DNA of 64,000 nucleotides from Streptomyces sp. V3I8 (GTDB taxonomy: Bacteria > Actinomycetota > Actinomycetes > Streptomycetales > Streptomycetaceae). The DNA lies in assembly GCF_030817535.1 (NCBI RefSeq), contig NZ_JAUSZL010000002.1, positions 2,232,001-2,296,000 of the forward strand. Direction: 5' to 3'. Made by a program: the position numbers and the translations under genes. This document shows positions 35,185-44,091 of the stretch, in pieces. A model generated the notes under the pieces. The model saw only the letters and a list, made by a program, of their open reading frames with translations, was not told the DNA's origin and ran no database searches. The stretch's first letter is position 1. Each line of letters opens with the position of its first letter.

Positions 35185-36216
35185 CTAGACCGGGGCCCAG
35201 GCCTCCAGGGCCAGCCCCGGCTCGGGCTTGCGGCGGGTCAGCATGAGCTGCCCGGTGGCCGGCTGGAGCGTGGCCGCCACCACCCGCCCCTCCTGGTCCT
35301 CGCCCAGCGACAGCAGCGCGTCCGCGGGGAGCCTGGGGCCGGACTCGGCCCACCACGCCCCCGCCGACTCCTGCTCGGTGGGATACGCGGCGAAGGCGAC
35401 CCGCCCGCCGGCGGAGCGCTGCGCGAGCAACGTGCAGTCCACCCCGTCGAGCGTGCAGCGGATCGCGGACACCGCCCCCGGCCCCGCACGGTCGATGAGC
35501 TCCACCGGCTCCGCCCCGGCCCGCCACGCGCACACCCGGTCGTTCTCGTCCGTGTAGAACAGCGTCACGTGCTCGTCGGAGGTCGTCAGTGCCCGCAGCG
35601 TGTCCGGCCGGACCGCCACCTTCAGCGGCTCGTCGTCCAGGGCGGGGATGTGGCCGGGACCTTCCTGCGTCCAGCGCAGGACGCCGGCCGGCGAGGCCGC
35701 GTACAGCTCGACGCGTCCGGACGCCCGCGTCACAGCGGCCAGTTCGCCCGTCACCTCACGGCCCTTGAGATCGCGCCAGGGGCCCCAGCCCCCGCGCTCC
35801 TTCTGGCCGCGCATGCTGACCCCGCCGCCCCGGTTGCGTACGAAGACGTGCGCGCGGCCCTCGGCGTCCACGGCGACGGCCGGTACGCCGGTCTGCGCGC
35901 CCTTCGTGTTGGGGTGCCCGAGCCGTTCCCAGTCGAGCGCGGCGAGGTGCGGGCGGAAGTGGGTGGAGTGGACGAGCCCGGCCTCGTCGGTACCGGTGGG
36001 ACGCCAGGAGACCAGGTGGGCGTAGGAGTCGGCGCCCTGTCCCACGGCGAGCACCGGATTCAGGCGCTGGTCCCCGCCGACCGCGCGGGGCGGCGCCCAG
36101 GGGCCGCCGGGACGCTGCTCGGCCCAGCACCGCACCGCGTCCCGCAGCGGAGCGTAGGCGCTGAGTCTGCCGTCCCGGCCGCGTATGAGCCAGGCACCGT
36201 TGAGTGTGCGGACCAT
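35185..36216 (-). CDS. hypothetical protein, probable beta-propeller
   Basis: A 343-residue protein with no signal peptide or membrane segment. It shows repeated blades of the type DAEGRAHVFVRNRGGG and RASGRVELYAASPAGVLRWTQ, spaced about 45-50 residues apart, which resemble PLL/tachylectin-like beta-propellers that bind glycans. No catalytic motif is visible. The ATG at 36216 is preferred over the GTG at 36222 because GGGGGAG lies at the right distance. It is divergent from the NYN-domain gene across 57 bases. Function is unknown; the propeller call is by repeat pattern only. Confidence 0.6.
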   Translation of the reverse strand: MVRTLNGAWLIRGRDGRLSAYAPLRDAVRCWAEQRPGGPWAPPRAVGGDQRLNPVLAVGQGADSYAHLVSWRPTGTDEAGLVHSTHFRPHLAALDWERLGHPNTKGAQTGVPAVAVDAEGRAHVFVRNRGGGVSMRGQKERGGWGPWRDLKGREVTGELAAVTRASGRVELYAASPAGVLRWTQEGPGHIPALDDEPLKVAVRPDTLRALTTSDEHVTLFYTDENDRVCAWRAGAEPVELIDRAGPGAVSAIRCTLDGVDCTLLAQRSAGGRVAFAAYPTEQESAGAWWAESGPRLPADALLSLGEDQEGRVVAATLQPATGQLMLTRRKPEPGLALEAWAPV

Positions 36217-36273
36217 TGACACTCCCCCACTCTAATCGGCCCGGGTGACCGCCCTTCGTGCGACCCTGGCCGT

Positions 36274-36648
36274 ATGGACAGTGCCCCGCTGGTGATCGTC
36301 GATGCCGCCAATGTGGTGGGGTCCGTGCCCGACGGCTGGTGGCGCGACCGCCGGGGCGCCGCCGAGCGCGTACGCGACCGGCTCGTCCCGTACGCCGAGG
36401 ACGGCCTCCCGGGTGCCCCGGGACCGGTGGAACTGGTCCTGGTGGTCGAGGGCGGCGCCCGCGGGGTGACGTCCGTGCCCGGCGTACGGGTCGACGCGGC
36501 GCCCGGCAGCGGTGACGACCGCATCGTGGAACTGGTCGCCGAACACCCCCGGCGCGCACGGCTGGTGGTCACCGCGGACCGGGAACTGCGGCGCAGGGTC
36601 ACGGAGCTGGGCGCCGAGGTCACGGGCCCGCGTACCGTCCGGCCCTGA
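36274..36648 (+). CDS. small NYN/PIN-like domain protein
   Basis: A 124-residue protein. It begins PLVIVDAANVVGSVPDGWW and has GSGDDRIVEL and LVVTADRELRRRV, giving the spaced acidic residues of NYN (YacP-like) nucleases of the PIN superfamily, whose Asp residues hold Mg2+ for RNA cleavage. The length is that of a single domain. In Streptomyces such proteins are often labelled NTP pyrophosphohydrolase without support. The ATG at 36274 lacks a ribosome binding site; GACCCT lies six bases upstream, so it may be leaderless. Confidence 0.7.
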   Translation: MDSAPLVIVDAANVVGSVPDGWWRDRRGAAERVRDRLVPYAEDGLPGAPGPVELVLVVEGGARGVTSVPGVRVDAAPGSGDDRIVELVAEHPRRARLVVTADRELRRRVTELGAEVTGPRTVRP

Positions 36649-36685
36649 CCTCTCGGGGCGATACGCCCAGGGCGGTTCCGCAGAC

Positions 36686-38185
36686 CTAGCCGCGCACCTG
36701 CTTCCCGTCTGCTTCCTGACGGCCCAGCCGGCTGTGCGAGCGGCCGTACAGGAAGTACACGAGGAAGCCGAGGGCCATCCAGATGCCGAACCGCAGCCAG
36801 GTCTCGGCGGGCAGGTTCAGCATCAGCCACAGCGAGGCGAGGACGGACACGACCGGCAGGACCGGGACCAGCGGAGTGCGGAAGGAGCGGGGCAGGTCGG
36901 GGCGGGTGCGGCGCAGGATGACCACGCCGACCGCGACGACGACGAATGCGAACAGCGTGCCGATGTTCACCAGCTCGGCCAGCTCGCTCAGGCTGGTGAA
37001 GCCGGCGACGATCGCGATGATGACGCCGAGCAGGACGGTCGGCCGGTGCGGGGTCCTGAAGCGCGGGTGGACGTGCGAGAAGAAGCGCGGCAGCAGTCCG
37101 TCGCGGCTCATCGCGAAGAAGACGCGGGTCTGGCCGAGCAGCAGGATCATGCAGACGGTGGTGAGGCCGACGGCGGCGCCGAAGCTGATGAAGCCCGCGA
37201 ACCACGGGTGGCCGGTGGCCTTGAAGGCATCGGCGAGCGGGGCGTCCACGGACAGCTCGGTGTAGTGCTGCATGCCGGTCACGACGATGGACACCGCGAC
37301 GTACAGGGTGGTGCAGATGAGGAGCGAGCTCAGGATGCCGCGCGGCATGTCCCGCTGCGGGTTCCTGGTCTCCTCGGCGGCCGTGGCCACGACGTCGAAG
37401 CCGATGAAGGCGAAGAAGACGACCGAGGCGGCGGTGAAGATGCCCATCACGCCGAAGTTGGAGGGCGCCCACCCGAACAGCAGCTGGACGAGCGGTGAGT
37501 CGAGGCCGCTGCCCGCCTCCACGGGCTTGGCCTTCGGGACGAACGGGTCGTAGTTCTCGCCCTTGACGAAGAAGGCGCCCGCGATGATCACGACCAGGAC
37601 GACCGTCACCTTGACGGCGACGACGACGGCGGTGACCCGCGCGGAGAGCTTCGTCCCGACCACGAGGACGGCGGTGAGCACCAGCACGAGGGCGGCGGCG
37701 AGGATGTCGAAGCCGAAGCCGTCGGCCCCCTCCCGCCCGCTGAGCGCCGCGGGCAGGTGCCAGCCGGCGTTGTCGAGCAGCGAGGCGAGGTAGCCGGACC
37801 AGCCGACCGCGACGACCGCGGTGCCGAGCGCGAACTCCAGGACGAGGTCCCAGCCGATGATCCAGGCGGGCAGCTCCCCGAGGGAGGCGTACGAGAAGGT
37901 GTACGCGGAGCCGGCCACCGGGACCGTGGACGCGAACTCGGCGTAGCAGAGCGCGGCGAGCGCGCAGACGACCCCGGCCACGACGAAGGCCAGGGCGACG
38001 GCGGGGCCGGCGTTGTCCTTGGCGACCGTGCCGGTGAGGACGAAGATGCCGGTGCCGATGATGACACCGACGCCGAAGACCGTCAGGTCCAGGGCGGACA
38101 GGGATTTCTTGAGCGCGTGCTCCGGTTCCTCGGTGTCCTGGATGGACTGCTCGATCTTCTTCGTCCTGAAGAGGGTGCTGCTCAC
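36686..38185 (-). CDS. APC-family amino acid permease (cationic amino acid type)
   Basis: A 499-residue inner-membrane transporter with 12-14 hydrophobic segments. The first has the amino-acid permease motif VFGVGVIIGTGIFVLTGTVA, and later ones EFASTVPVAGSAYTF and FFAFIGFDVVATAAEE, typical of the CAT/YfnA group. The N-terminus VSSTLFRTKKIEQSI is a recognisable Streptomyces start. The GTG at 38185 is chosen because GGGAGGTAAG precedes it; upstream ATG codons lack a ribosome binding site. It lies downstream of dxs on the same strand but behind a terminator. Confidence 0.88.
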   Translation of the reverse strand: MSSTLFRTKKIEQSIQDTEEPEHALKKSLSALDLTVFGVGVIIGTGIFVLTGTVAKDNAGPAVALAFVVAGVVCALAALCYAEFASTVPVAGSAYTFSYASLGELPAWIIGWDLVLEFALGTAVVAVGWSGYLASLLDNAGWHLPAALSGREGADGFGFDILAAALVLVLTAVLVVGTKLSARVTAVVVAVKVTVVLVVIIAGAFFVKGENYDPFVPKAKPVEAGSGLDSPLVQLLFGWAPSNFGVMGIFTAASVVFFAFIGFDVVATAAEETRNPQRDMPRGILSSLLICTTLYVAVSIVVTGMQHYTELSVDAPLADAFKATGHPWFAGFISFGAAVGLTTVCMILLLGQTRVFFAMSRDGLLPRFFSHVHPRFRTPHRPTVLLGVIIAIVAGFTSLSELAELVNIGTLFAFVVVAVGVVILRRTRPDLPRSFRTPLVPVLPVVSVLASLWLMLNLPAETWLRFGIWMALGFLVYFLYGRSHSRLGRQEADGKQVRG

Positions 38186-38270
38186 GGGCTTACCTCCCAC
38201 GCTTGTCGTCCCCGACATGATCGAGAGGGGGTGGAGTCCGTGTGCCCCGGCGCGTGGGTGTTCACGCGAA

Positions 38271-38312
38271 TGGGCCGGTTCCACCACCGTAAAGGGTGCT
38301 GGAACCGGCCCA
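38271..38312 (-). terminator. hairpin terminator downstream of dxs
   Basis: Arms TGGGCCGGTTCCA and TGGAACCGGCCCA are perfect complements around a 16-base loop, 29 bases beyond the dxs stop on the minus strand. Confidence 0.8.
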
Positions 38313-38340
38313 CTCAGGCGTGTCGCCGTACGGATCCGGG

Positions 38341-40263
38341 TCAGTCGCGGGCGGGCTCCGCCGTGGCGTGGGCCGGGTCGTACCTGCCGTCGAGCCTGGA
38401 GACGAGTCCGGTGACCTGCCGGGCGATGTCCGGGGCGGTCAGGCCGATCTCGGTCATGACCTCCTTGCGGGAGGCGTGGTCGAGGAAGCGCGGCGGGATG
38501 CCGAAGTCACGCAGGGGTACGTCCACGCCCGCGTCGCGCAGGGCCTGGGCGACGGCCGAACCGACGCCGCCGACGCGGGAGTTGTCCTCGACGGTGACGA
38601 CCACGCGGTGCCGCTCGGCGAGCGGGGCCATGGCCTCGTCGACGGGCTTGACCCAGCGGGGGTCGACGACGGTGGTGGAGATGCCCTGGCGGTCGAGGAG
38701 ACCGGCGATCTCCAGGCACATGGGCGCGAGGGCGCCGACCGAGACGAGGAGCACGTCCGGCGTGTCGGTGCCCGGCTCCCGCAGGACGTCCATGCCTCCG
38801 ACGCGGCCCACCGCGGGCACGGCGGGGCCGACGGCGCCCTTGGAGAAGCGGACCACGGTCGGCGCGTCCTCGACCTCGACGGCCTCACGGAGCTGGGCGC
38901 GGACCTGGTCGGCGTCGCGCGGCGCGGCCAGGCGCAGGCCCGGCACCACCTGGAGGATCGACATGTCCCACATGCCGTTGTGCGAGGCGCCGTCGGTGCC
39001 GGTGACGCCGGCCCGGTCGAGGACGAAGGTGACGCCGCACTTGTGCAGGGCCACGTCCATCAGGACCTGGTCGAAGGCGCGGTTGAGGAAGGTGGCGTAG
39101 ACCGCGAAGACGGGGTGCAGACCGCCTGCGGCGAGGCCGGCGGCCGAGACGGCGCCGTGCTGCTCGGCGATGCCGACGTCGTAGATGCGGTGCGGGAAGG
39201 CGTCCGCGAACTTCTTCAGGCCGACCGGCTGCAGCATCGCCGCCGTGATCGCGACGATGTCCTCGCGCTCCTTGCCGAGCGCGACCATCTCGTCGCCGAA
39301 CACGGAGGTCCAGTCGGCGCCCGAGGCCTTGACCGGCAGGCCCGTGTCGGGGTGGATGGGGCCGATGCCGTGGAAGCGGTCCGCCTCGTCGCTCAGGGCG
39401 GGCTGGTAGCCGCGGCCCTTCTCGGTGAGGCAGTGCACGATGACCGGGCCGCCGAAGCGCTTGGCGCGGGCCAGCGCGGACTCCAGTGCCTCCATGTCGT
39501 GCCCGTCGATGGGCCCGACGTACTTCAGGCCCAGGTCCTCGAACATGCCCTGCGGGGCGATGAAGTCCTTGAGGCCCTTCTTGGCGCCGTGCAGCGTCTC
39601 GTACAGGGGCCTGCCGACGACGGGGGTGCGCTCCAGGAAGTCCTTGCCGCGGGCCAGGAAGCGCTCGTAGCCGTCGGTGGTGCGCAGGGTCGCCAGGTGG
39701 TTGGCGAGGCCGCCGATGGTCGGCGCGTACGACCGCTCGTTGTCGTTGACGACGATGACGAGCGGGCGGTCCTTGGCGTCGGCGATGTTGTTCAGCGCCT
39801 CCCAGGCCATGCCGCCGGTGAGCGCCCCGTCGCCGATGACCGCGACGACGTGGTGGTCGTCCCTGCGCAGCACCTCGTTGGCCTTCGCGAGGCCGTCGGC
39901 CCAGCCGAGGACCGTGGAGGCGTGCGAGTTCTCGATGACGTCGTGCTCGGACTCGGCCTGCGAGGGGTAGCCGGAGAGGCCGCCCTTCATCTTCAGCCGG
40001 GAGAAGTCCTGGCGGCCCGTGAGCAGCTTGTGGACGTAGGACTGGTGTCCGGTGTCCCACAGGATCCGGTCCTTGGGGGACTCGAAGACCCGGTGCAGGG
40101 CGATGGTGAGTTCGACGACTCCGAGGTTGGGGCCGAGGTGGCCGCCGGTCTTGGACACCGCGTCGACGAGGAAGGTCCTGATCTCGTCGGCGAGCTGGTC
40201 CAGCTGCTCCAGGCTGAGCCGGTCCAGATCGCGCGGTCCCTTGATGCGGGTCAGCAGCGGCAC
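38341..40263 (-). CDS. dxs: 1-deoxy-D-xylulose-5-phosphate synthase
   Basis: A 640-residue thiamine-diphosphate enzyme condensing pyruvate and glyceraldehyde-3-phosphate, the first step of the MEP isoprenoid route. Diagnostic blocks are [34 protein letters not shown], the ThDP motif [16 protein letters not shown], and the catalytic glutamate in [10 protein letters not shown]. The GTG at 40263 ([16 protein letters not shown]) has GGAGGCACGG in front and is the usual Streptomyces start; the upstream extension to 40365 is Arg-rich and unlikely. Many Streptomyces have two dxs genes; this one is at the SCO6013 position by synteny. Confidence 0.95.
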   Translation of the reverse strand: MPLLTRIKGPRDLDRLSLEQLDQLADEIRTFLVDAVSKTGGHLGPNLGVVELTIALHRVFESPKDRILWDTGHQSYVHKLLTGRQDFSRLKMKGGLSGYPSQAESEHDVIENSHASTVLGWADGLAKANEVLRRDDHHVVAVIGDGALTGGMAWEALNNIADAKDRPLVIVVNDNERSYAPTIGGLANHLATLRTTDGYERFLARGKDFLERTPVVGRPLYETLHGAKKGLKDFIAPQGMFEDLGLKYVGPIDGHDMEALESALARAKRFGGPVIVHCLTEKGRGYQPALSDEADRFHGIGPIHPDTGLPVKASGADWTSVFGDEMVALGKEREDIVAITAAMLQPVGLKKFADAFPHRIYDVGIAEQHGAVSAAGLAAGGLHPVFAVYATFLNRAFDQVLMDVALHKCGVTFVLDRAGVTGTDGASHNGMWDMSILQVVPGLRLAAPRDADQVRAQLREAVEVEDAPTVVRFSKGAVGPAVPAVGRVGGMDVLREPGTDTPDVLLVSVGALAPMCLEIAGLLDRQGISTTVVDPRWVKPVDEAMAPLAERHRVVVTVEDNSRVGGVGSAVAQALRDAGVDVPLRDFGIPPRFLDHASRKEVMTEIGLTAPDIARQVTGLVSRLDGRYDPAHATAEPARD

Positions 40264-40428
40264 CCGTGCCTCCTTGCGTGCGGTAGAGCGATCGAGCTTC
40301 CCGGGCCTGTCGAGTCTAATGTTCCGTCTTCGACGGCGACGCCCGGGCCGTGCGTCGTCCATCACGCGATCGGACGTAAGACATCTCGCCGCTCACGACT
40401 CCCCCCAAACGCCCCAACCGACCCGAAA

Positions 40429-40457
40429 GTGCCCGGCACCATGAAGGCACCGGGCAC
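40429..40457 (-). terminator. hairpin downstream of xylFGH
   Basis: Arms GTGCCCGG and CCGGGCAC with a 13-base loop. It is 108 bases beyond the xylH stop. Confidence 0.5.
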
Positions 40458-40459
40458 CA

Positions 40460-40530
40460 GGGCGCCCCCCGTGAGGGGCGCGGGGAACCGCGCGACCAGC
40501 CACGACGGCCCCGCAGCCACCCGCCGACGG
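40460..40530 (+). repeat. dispersed GC-rich element, copy 8
   Basis: CCGTGAGGGGCGCGGGGAAC followed by CGCGCGACCAGCCACGACGG. This is the fullest copy of the element in the window. Confidence 0.65.
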
Positions 40531-40564
40531 GCGGCCACGGTCGAGCCGCGCGACCACGCAGGCG

Positions 40565-41857
40565 TTATGCGCGCCCGGCGGTCTTCTGCGTCTTGCGCGT
40601 GATCGAGTCGATGACGACCGTGGCGAGAAGCACACCACCGGTGATCATGTACTGGACCGGCGTGGCGATGCCCTCCAGCGCCAGCCCGTACTGGATCGAG
40701 GTGATCACCATGACACCGAGCAGCGCGTTCCAGGTACGCCCGCGCCCACCGAAGAGGCTGGTGCCACCGATGACGGCGGCCGCGATGACGTTCATCAGGA
40801 GGTCGCCGGCGCCGGCGCTCTGGTTGGCCGCGGCGATCTTCGAGGCCCAGAACAGACCGCCGACGGCCGCGAAGAAGCCCGCCAGCGCGAAGACCGAGAC
40901 ACGGACCGCGGTGACGTTGATACCGGCACGGCGGGACGCCTCGACGCTGCCGCCGAGCGCGAAGATCTTGCGGCCGTAGCTCGTGCGGCGCAGGACGAAG
41001 TCGCTCAGGACCAGGACCAGGACGAAGAGCAGCAGCGCCAGCGGCAGGCCCTTGTACTGGTTGAACATGATCGCGGCGGCGAACGCGACGATCGCGAGCA
41101 GGACCGTGCGCATGATCAGGTCGCCCAGCGGCCGGGACGGGATGCCCGCGGCCTCGCGGCGGCGGCTGTCCAGGAAGCTGGTGACGAAGAAGAGCACCAC
41201 GGCGACGAGCGCGAGGCCGTAGGCCGCGGCGACGTCCGAGAAGTAGTACGTGGTCAGCTTGCCGACCACGCCGTCACCGTCGATGTTGATGGTGCCGTTC
41301 TCGCCCAGGATCTGGAGCATGAAGCCGAGCCAGAACAGCAGGCCGGCCAGGGTGACCGCGAACGCCGGGGCGCCGATCCTGGCGAAGAAGAAGCCGTGGA
41401 GGGCTCCGATGGCCGCGCCGCTGACGAGGGCGATGAGAACGGCCAGCCACTCGTTCACGCCGTGGGTGACGCTCAGTACGGCGGTGATGGCGCCCGCCAC
41501 ACCGCTGACCGAGCCGACCGACAGGTCGATCTCACCGAGCAGCAGCACGAAGATGATGCCGACGGACATCATGCCGGTGGCGACCATCGCGACGGCGATG
41601 TTGTTGAGGTTCTCGGCGGAGAGGAAGGCCGAGTTCAGGCTCTGGAAGATGATGCAGATGACGATCAGGCCGATGACGACCGGGACGGATCCCAGGTCAC
41701 CGCCCTTCATCTTCCGCTTGAACTCGCCGACGTAGCCGGCCAGGCCCTGCTCGCGCACGAGCAGCCGGGGGTCGACCACGGTCACCGCCGCGGCGGCGGC
41801 CTCGGGGTTCGCGACGACGTGCTCGTCCGAGGTGGCGGAGGTCTTGTCGATGCTCAC
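40565..41857 (-). CDS. xylH: xylose-type ABC transporter permease
   Basis: A 430-residue permease of the ribose/xylose (CUT2) class. An N-terminal cytosolic part of about 55 residues is followed by 10 or more membrane segments; LLLGEIDLSVGSVSGVAGAI and GGTSLFGGRGRTWNALLGV are CUT2 hallmarks. The start GTG overlaps the xylG stop (GTGA). Only one permease gene is present, so the pore is a homodimer. Assignment to xylose rests on the match of the xylFGH-rok7B7 gene order to SCO6011-SCO6008 of S. coelicolor. Confidence 0.88.
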   Translation of the reverse strand: MSIDKTSATSDEHVVANPEAAAAAVTVVDPRLLVREQGLAGYVGEFKRKMKGGDLGSVPVVIGLIVICIIFQSLNSAFLSAENLNNIAVAMVATGMMSVGIIFVLLLGEIDLSVGSVSGVAGAITAVLSVTHGVNEWLAVLIALVSGAAIGALHGFFFARIGAPAFAVTLAGLLFWLGFMLQILGENGTINIDGDGVVGKLTTYYFSDVAAAYGLALVAVVLFFVTSFLDSRRREAAGIPSRPLGDLIMRTVLLAIVAFAAAIMFNQYKGLPLALLLFVLVLVLSDFVLRRTSYGRKIFALGGSVEASRRAGINVTAVRVSVFALAGFFAAVGGLFWASKIAAANQSAGAGDLLMNVIAAAVIGGTSLFGGRGRTWNALLGVMVITSIQYGLALEGIATPVQYMITGGVLLATVVIDSITRKTQKTAGRA

Positions 41858-42633
41858 TTCTGAGCCTCCCCGTTGCGCGCCGCACGACGGGTCACGGCGT
41901 TGTCCGTGGCACCGGTGATGGCGGAGATGATCTCTTCCTGCGAGGTCGCCTTGACCTCGAAGACGCCGTTGTTGCGGCCGAGCCGGAGCACGGCCACCTT
42001 GTCGGCGACGGCCTTCACGTCGGCCATGTTGTGGCTGATGAGGAGGACGGCGTGGCCGCGCTCGCGCAGCCGCTCGACCAGGTCGAGGACCTGGGCGGTC
42101 TGCTCGACGCCGAGGGCCGCGGTGGGCTCGTCGAGGATGACCAGCTTGGGCTCGCCGAGCATGGAACGGGCGATGGCCACGGTCTGGCGCTGACCGCCGG
42201 AGAGCGAGGCGATCGGGATGCGCACGCTGGGGATGCGGATCGACAGCGTCTGGAGCAGTTCGCGCGAGCGGCGCTCCATCTCGACCTCGTCCAGGATGCC
42301 GCGCTTCTTCAGCTCACGGCCCAGGTAGAGGTTGCCGACGACGTCGATGTTGTCGCACAGCGCGAGGTCCTGGTAGACGGTCGCGATGCCCAGGTGCTGG
42401 GCGTCGTGCGGCTTGTTGATCTGGACGGTCTTGCCGTCCCATTCGATGACGCCCTCATCGATGGGGTGCACGCCGGCGATCGTTTTCACCAGCGTGGACT
42501 TTCCGGCGCCGTTGTCGCCGACGAGGGCGACCACCTCGCCGGCGTGGACCTCGAGCTCTACGTCGGTGAGCGCCTGAACGGCACCGAACCGCTTCGAGAC
42601 CCCGCGCAACGCCAGAACAGGCGTAGCGGACAC
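41854..42633 (-). CDS. xylG: xylose-type ABC transporter ATP-binding protein (single domain)
   Basis: A 259-residue ATPase with Walker A GDNGAGKST, signature LSGGQRQTVAIARS, Walker B LVILDEPTAALG and switch His in LLISHNM. CUT2 ATPases of enteric bacteria have two ABC cassettes in about 500 residues; this one has only one. The GTG at 42633 (VSATPVLAL) is chosen because AAGGAG lies nine bases before it; an ATG nine bases upstream abuts that ribosome binding site and is too close. It overlaps xylH and is separated from xylF by a hairpin. Confidence 0.88.
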   Translation of the reverse strand: MSATPVLALRGVSKRFGAVQALTDVELEVHAGEVVALVGDNGAGKSTLVKTIAGVHPIDEGVIEWDGKTVQINKPHDAQHLGIATVYQDLALCDNIDVVGNLYLGRELKKRGILDEVEMERRSRELLQTLSIRIPSVRIPIASLSGGQRQTVAIARSMLGEPKLVILDEPTAALGVEQTAQVLDLVERLRERGHAVLLISHNMADVKAVADKVAVLRLGRNNGVFEVKATSQEEIISAITGATDNAVTRRAARNGEAQK

Positions 42634-42699
42634 GTTAACCATCTCCTTCGCCGCCTGACCCGGCGGGAGGTTGTGCAGAAAGAATTGGGGGGTGTTCCG

Positions 42700-42747
42700 T
42701 CCGGCGCCCCGCCCTAGCTGCGGGGCTGGTGACTGCGGGGCGCCGGA
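42700..42747 (-). terminator. hairpin between xylF and xylG (attenuator or mRNA stabiliser)
   Basis: Arms TCCGGCGCCCCGC and GCGGGGCGCCGGA are perfect complements in the 219-base gap inside the operon. Such a hairpin typically raises binding-protein expression over the membrane parts by partial termination or by protecting the upstream mRNA. Confidence 0.6.
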
Positions 42748-42852
42748 GGGGCTTGTGGTAGGACCGTCCCTGGTGGGCCCGGGGCCCTGCACGGGAATTC
42801 GGTGACACGGACTCCCGTACGCGGTAAGGGACTCGCCATTACCGGGCGGCGC

Positions 42853-43971
42853 CTACTTCAGACCGGCCTTGTCACAGGCGGCCTTGAACTTGGCGGTGCA
42901 GATCTCGTCGACCGTGTAGATGGCGTCCTTGATCACGGTGTCGTTGATGTTGGCCTTGGTCAGCGAGATGACCGGGACCAGCACCGACGGGACGGCCTTC
43001 GTGGTGGGGCTGTCGACCGAGTCCTTGGCGATGGAGTCGAGCTTCTCACCCTTGGCGAGGGCGACGGCCATCTCCGCGGCGACGTCCGCCTCCTGCGGGT
43101 AGGGCTTGTAGACGCTCATGAACTGCTCGCCCGACACGATGCGCTGCACGCCCGCGAGCTCGGCGTCCTGGCCGGTGACCGGCGGGAGCGGGGAGACGCC
43201 CGCGGCCTTCAGGGCGGTGATGATACCGCCGGCCATGCCGTCGTTCGCGGAGTAGACGCCGACGATCTTGGTCTTGCCGACCGCCGAGATGGCGCCTTCC
43301 ATGTTGGCGTTGGCGTTCTCCGGCTTCCACTCCTTGGTGTCGTACGACTTCGCGATGTCGACCTTGCCCTCGAGCTCGGACAGCGCGCCCTTCTTGAAGA
43401 GGGCGGCGTTCGGGTCGGTGACCGCGCCGTTCATCATGACGATCTTCGCGGAGGGCTTGGCCTTGGCACCCAGGGCCTCCAGGAGCGCCTTGCCCTGGAC
43501 GCGGCCGACCTCTTCGTTGTCGAAGGAGGTGTAGGCGTCGATCGGGCCCTCGGCGAGGCGGTCGTACGCGACGACCGGGATGCCGGCGTCCTTGGCCTTC
43601 TTCACGCCGTTGGCGATGGCCTTGGAGTCCACCGCGTCCACGATCAGCACGTCCACCTTGTTGGTGATCATCGTGTCGACCTGCTGGGACTGCGTGGTGG
43701 CGTCCTGCTTGGCGTTGGCGTAGACGACCTCGCCCTTGTCGTTCGTGAGCTCCTTGACCTTCTTCTCGATCAGGGGCTTGTCGAACTTCTCGTACCGCGC
43801 GGTCTGGTTCTCCGGGAGGAGCAGACCGACCTTGATGTTGTCGCCCTTGGCGGCGGACTTGGTGGAGTCGCTCTTGTCGCCGGACTCATCGGCGCTGCCA
43901 CAGGCAGCCAGCGAGACGGCCATCGCACTCGCGGCAACAGCAAAGGCCGCACGACGCATACGCGTGTTCAT
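42853..43971 (-). CDS. xylF: xylose-type sugar-binding lipoprotein
   Basis: A 372-residue lipoprotein. Lipobox SLAAC (Cys24) is followed by a Ser/Asp/Lys spacer and a ribose/xylose-binding fold with NIKVGLLLPENQTARYEKFD, VDVLIVDAVDSKAI, GIPVVAYDRL and GVYSANDGMAGGII. The Arg and Asp residues in YDRL and NDG match those that contact the sugar in this class. It is the first gene of xylFGH and lies 120 bases after rok7B7 with the rok terminator between. Two TTGAC motifs near 44010-44050 on the minus strand may belong to its promoter. Confidence 0.9.
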   Translation of the reverse strand: MNTRMRRAAFAVAASAMAVSLAACGSADESGDKSDSTKSAAKGDNIKVGLLLPENQTARYEKFDKPLIEKKVKELTNDKGEVVYANAKQDATTQSQQVDTMITNKVDVLIVDAVDSKAIANGVKKAKDAGIPVVAYDRLAEGPIDAYTSFDNEEVGRVQGKALLEALGAKAKPSAKIVMMNGAVTDPNAALFKKGALSELEGKVDIAKSYDTKEWKPENANANMEGAISAVGKTKIVGVYSANDGMAGGIITALKAAGVSPLPPVTGQDAELAGVQRIVSGEQFMSVYKPYPQEADVAAEMAVALAKGEKLDSIAKDSVDSPTTKAVPSVLVPVISLTKANINDTVIKDAIYTVDEICTAKFKAACDKAGLK

Positions 43972-44062
43972 TCAGAAACCTCCCTGACGAGGCCGCGACG
44001 TTGCGGCCGAGGTGGCTGGAAGTCAACTCGGCCACAAGTGCGACGTCAAGAAGTAAATCCTT

Positions 44063-44089
44063 AACGGAATGGCAACGCTGCCATCCGTT
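44063..44089 (-). terminator. hairpin right after the ROK gene stop
   Basis: AACGGAATGGCA pairs with TGCCATCCGTT with one bulged base, two bases beyond the stop codon and upstream of xylF. Confidence 0.65.
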
Positions 44090-44091
44090 CT

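Larger units (their letters stand above)
40264..40564 (-). other. gene-free spacer between xylH and dxs
   Basis: No gene is seen in about 300 bases. It contains the hairpin at 40429-40457, which would end the xylFGH transcript, and a copy of the dispersed GC-rich element. The part next to dxs (40310-40420) should hold the dxs promoter but no clear box is visible. Confidence 0.5.

Noticed and set aside
42634..42642. ATG at 42640-42642 as the xylG start
   Set aside because: It directly abuts the AAGGAG sequence, leaving no spacing; the GTG nine bases on has correct spacing.
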